A stretch of DNA of 7,911 nucleotides from Acidobacteriota bacterium. Lineage in GTDB: Bacteria > Acidobacteriota > Terriglobia > Terriglobales > Acidobacteriaceae. Below, piece after piece: positions 6,731 through 7,911 of the stretch; the stretch's first letter is position 1, and the number at the start of each line of letters is the position of its first letter. Below the pieces are notes generated by a model. It saw only the letters and a list, made by a program, of their open reading frames with translations, was not told the origin of the DNA and did not search any database. Location: the NCBI GenBank assembly GCA_021778815.1, contig JAJYBW010000154.1:1-7911 (forward strand). Reading direction: 5' to 3'. Both the position numbers and the translations under genes were made by a program.

Positions 6731-6751
6731 GTTGACAGTAAGTCACTCAAC
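6731..6751 (+). promoter_or_regulatory. HAIR-like inverted repeat, candidate HspR operator for dnaK
   Basis: GTTGACA (6731-6737), 7 bases, then ACTCAAC (6745-6751). The known HspR operator HAIR is CTTGAGT-N7-ACTCAAG. The spacing is identical and 10 of 14 half-site bases agree. The outermost C and G are swapped as a pair, so symmetry is kept (AGTTGA/TCAACT when extended by one base). The site covers the -35 box and most of the spacer of the dnaK promoter, a position where a bound repressor would block RNA polymerase. No HspR gene is in the window, so this remains a hypothesis. Confidence 0.45.
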
Positions 6752-6760
6752 TGACATACT
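6732..6760 (+). promoter_or_regulatory. Sigma70-type promoter of dnaK
   Basis: A perfect TTGACA (6732-6737), a 17-base spacer and CATACT (6755-6760, 4/6). Transcription would start near 6767 and give a leader of about 38 bases before the dnaK ATG. This is the best promoter match in the window. Confidence 0.7.
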
Positions 6761-6804
6761 AGAGAAGCGGAGTTAGGCGAAGATTCTGTCAAAAGAGGGG
6801 CATC

Positions 6805-7911
6805 ATGGGCAAAATTATTGGAATTGATCTGGGAACCACGAATTCGGTCGTCGCGGTGATGGAAGGCGGCGAGCCGAAAGTGATTCCCAATGAGGAAGGC
6901 GGCCGCACGACGCCGTCCGTCGTCGCGTTTACCAAAGGTGGCGAGCGTCTGGTTGGCCAGGTGGCCAAGCGGCAGGCAATTACGAACCCGGATAACACAA
7001 TTTATTCGATTAAGCGCTTTATGGGACGGCGCTACAACGAAGTGAACGACGAAATGAAGATGGTTCCCTACAAGGTGAAGCAGCAGGGCGATCACATCGT
7101 CGTGGAAGCGCAGGGCAAGGATTACACTCCGCAGGAAATCTCGGGAATGATTCTGCAGAAGCTGAAAAAGGCTGCGGAAGATTATCTTGGCCAGAGTGTG
7201 ACGGAAGCGGTGATCACGGTGCCGGCGTACTTCAACGATGCGCAGCGGCAAGCGACCAAGGATGCGGGCAAGATTGCCGGCCTGGACGTGAAGCGGATCG
7301 TGAACGAGCCGACGGCGGCAGCGCTGGCCTATGGACTCGACAAGAAAAAGGACGAGACCATCGTGGTCTATGACTTCGGCGGCGGCACGTTCGACGTGTC
7401 CGTGCTGGAAGTGGGCGAAGGCGTCATCGAAGTGAAGTCGACCAACGGCGATACGCACCTGGGCGGCGACAACATCGACCAGCGCATCGTGGATTGGTTG
7501 ATCGATGAGTTCAAGAAAGACGAGAGTCTGGATCTGCGCGCCAAGGGCAATGAAATGGCGCTGCAACGGCTGAAGGATGCCGCGGAAAAGGCCAAGATTG
7601 AGCTGTCGACCACAACCGAGTCGGAGATCAATCTGCCTTTCATCACCGCGGACGCAACCGGTCCGAAGCACTTGGTCAAGAAGCTGACGCGCGCCAAGCT
7701 GGAGCAGTTGGTGGATGACCTGTTGCAGCGTTCGGTTGGCCCCTGCAAGCAGGCGCTGAAGGATGCGGGCATTGAGGCAAGCAAAATTGATGAGGTGGTC
7801 CTGGTAGGCGGACAAACCCGCATGCCGAAGATCCAGCAGATTGTGAAGGACCTGTTCGGCAAGGAACCGCACAAGGGCGTCAATCCTGACGAAGTGGTCG
7901 CGATTGGAGCT
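6805..7911 (+). CDS. dnaK: Chaperone DnaK (Hsp70), 5' part cut by window end
   Basis: DnaK is the ATP-driven cytoplasmic Hsp70 chaperone. With DnaJ and GrpE it binds and releases exposed hydrophobic segments of unfolded proteins. The frame is open from ATG 6805 to the last base, giving 369 residues out of the usual 610-650. What is present is nearly the whole nucleotide-binding domain, and the interdomain linker and substrate-binding domain are outside the window. All three Hsp70 signatures are there: IDLGTTNS at residues 7-14, VYDFGGGTFDVSVL around 188-201, and VLVGGQTRMPKIQ near 331-343. Residues matching the E. coli catalytic set are Lys70, Glu168, Asp190, Thr195 and Asp197, so ATPase activity should be intact. 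GAGG at 6795-6798 sits 6 bases before the ATG. The gene has its own promoter with a HAIR-like operator, consistent with heat-shock control. In genomes with HspR, dnaK is often followed by grpE, dnaJ and hspR, which would lie beyond the window. Confidence 0.98.
   Translation, partial: MGKIIGIDLGTTNSVVAVMEGGEPKVIPNEEGGRTTPSVVAFTKGGERLVGQVAKRQAITNPDNTIYSIKRFMGRRYNEVNDEMKMVPYKVKQQGDHIVVEAQGKDYTPQEISGMILQKLKKAAEDYLGQSVTEAVITVPAYFNDAQRQATKDAGKIAGLDVKRIVNEPTAAALAYGLDKKKDETIVVYDFGGGTFDVSVLEVGEGVIEVKSTNGDTHLGGDNIDQRIVDWLIDEFKKDESLDLRAKGNEMALQRLKDAAEKAKIELSTTTESEINLPFITADATGPKHLVKKLTRAKLEQLVDDLLQRSVGPCKQALKDAGIEASKIDEVVLVGGQTRMPKIQQIVKDLFGKEPHKGVNPDEVVAIGA

Noticed and set aside
6721..6804. CIRCE element (HrcA operator) upstream of dnaK
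   Set aside because: The CIRCE halves TTAGCACTC and GAGTGCTAA with a 9-base spacer are not present. The inverted repeat there matches HAIR spacing instead.
6727..7872. A 381-codon open frame on the minus strand opposite dnaK
   Set aside because: It is a mirror of dnaK codon use: the plus strand encodes all Hsp70 signatures, and the antisense product is a low-complexity Leu/His/Arg/Val-rich sequence with no family features.

Overview
The window is an ordinary chromosomal stretch from a moderately GC-rich Gram-negative bacterium, most likely an acidobacterium. That placement is an inference. It rests on the large TonB-dependent receptor style, on a dispersed intergenic repeat built around TCATTCTGAGCG...GAAGAATC, and on a signal-peptide protein with a glycine-rich C-terminus of a kind I associate with that phylum. 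No single feature proves it.

Layout, left to right: (1) positions 1-2169 (+), the 3' part of a TonB-dependent outer-membrane receptor whose N-terminus lies outside the window, followed by a strong hairpin that probably terminates it; (2) 2467-4137 (+), a complete CTP synthase gene, pyrG; (3) 4138-4356, an intergenic gap holding two diverged inverted copies of a short repeat; (4) 4357-5238 (+), a complete undecaprenyl-diphosphatase gene, uppP/bacA, with a variant active-site motif; (5) 5406-6386 (-), a convergent gene for a secreted or envelope protein of unknown function, with a signal peptide, two tandem repeats of about 45 residues and a regular glycine zipper; (6) 6387-6804, a divergent intergenic region with a good sigma70-type promoter and an HspR/HAIR-like inverted repeat in front of dnaK; (7) 6805-7911 (+), the first 369 codons of dnaK, cut by the window end.

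The genes do not form one operon. Gaps of 167 to 418 bases and changes of strand suggest separate transcription units. PyrG supplies CTP for nucleic acid, phospholipid and (in Gram-negatives) lipopolysaccharide precursors. UppP recycles the C55 lipid carrier for cell-wall and O-antigen synthesis. The receptor and the glycine-zipper protein are envelope components, and DnaK is the general Hsp70 chaperone.

I found no clear undescribed system. The observations most worth checking are the HAIR-like operator overlapping the dnaK -35 box, the eight-glycine zipper protein with its internal duplication, the proline-to-arginine variant in the UppP catalytic loop, and the inverted repeat pair after pyrG.
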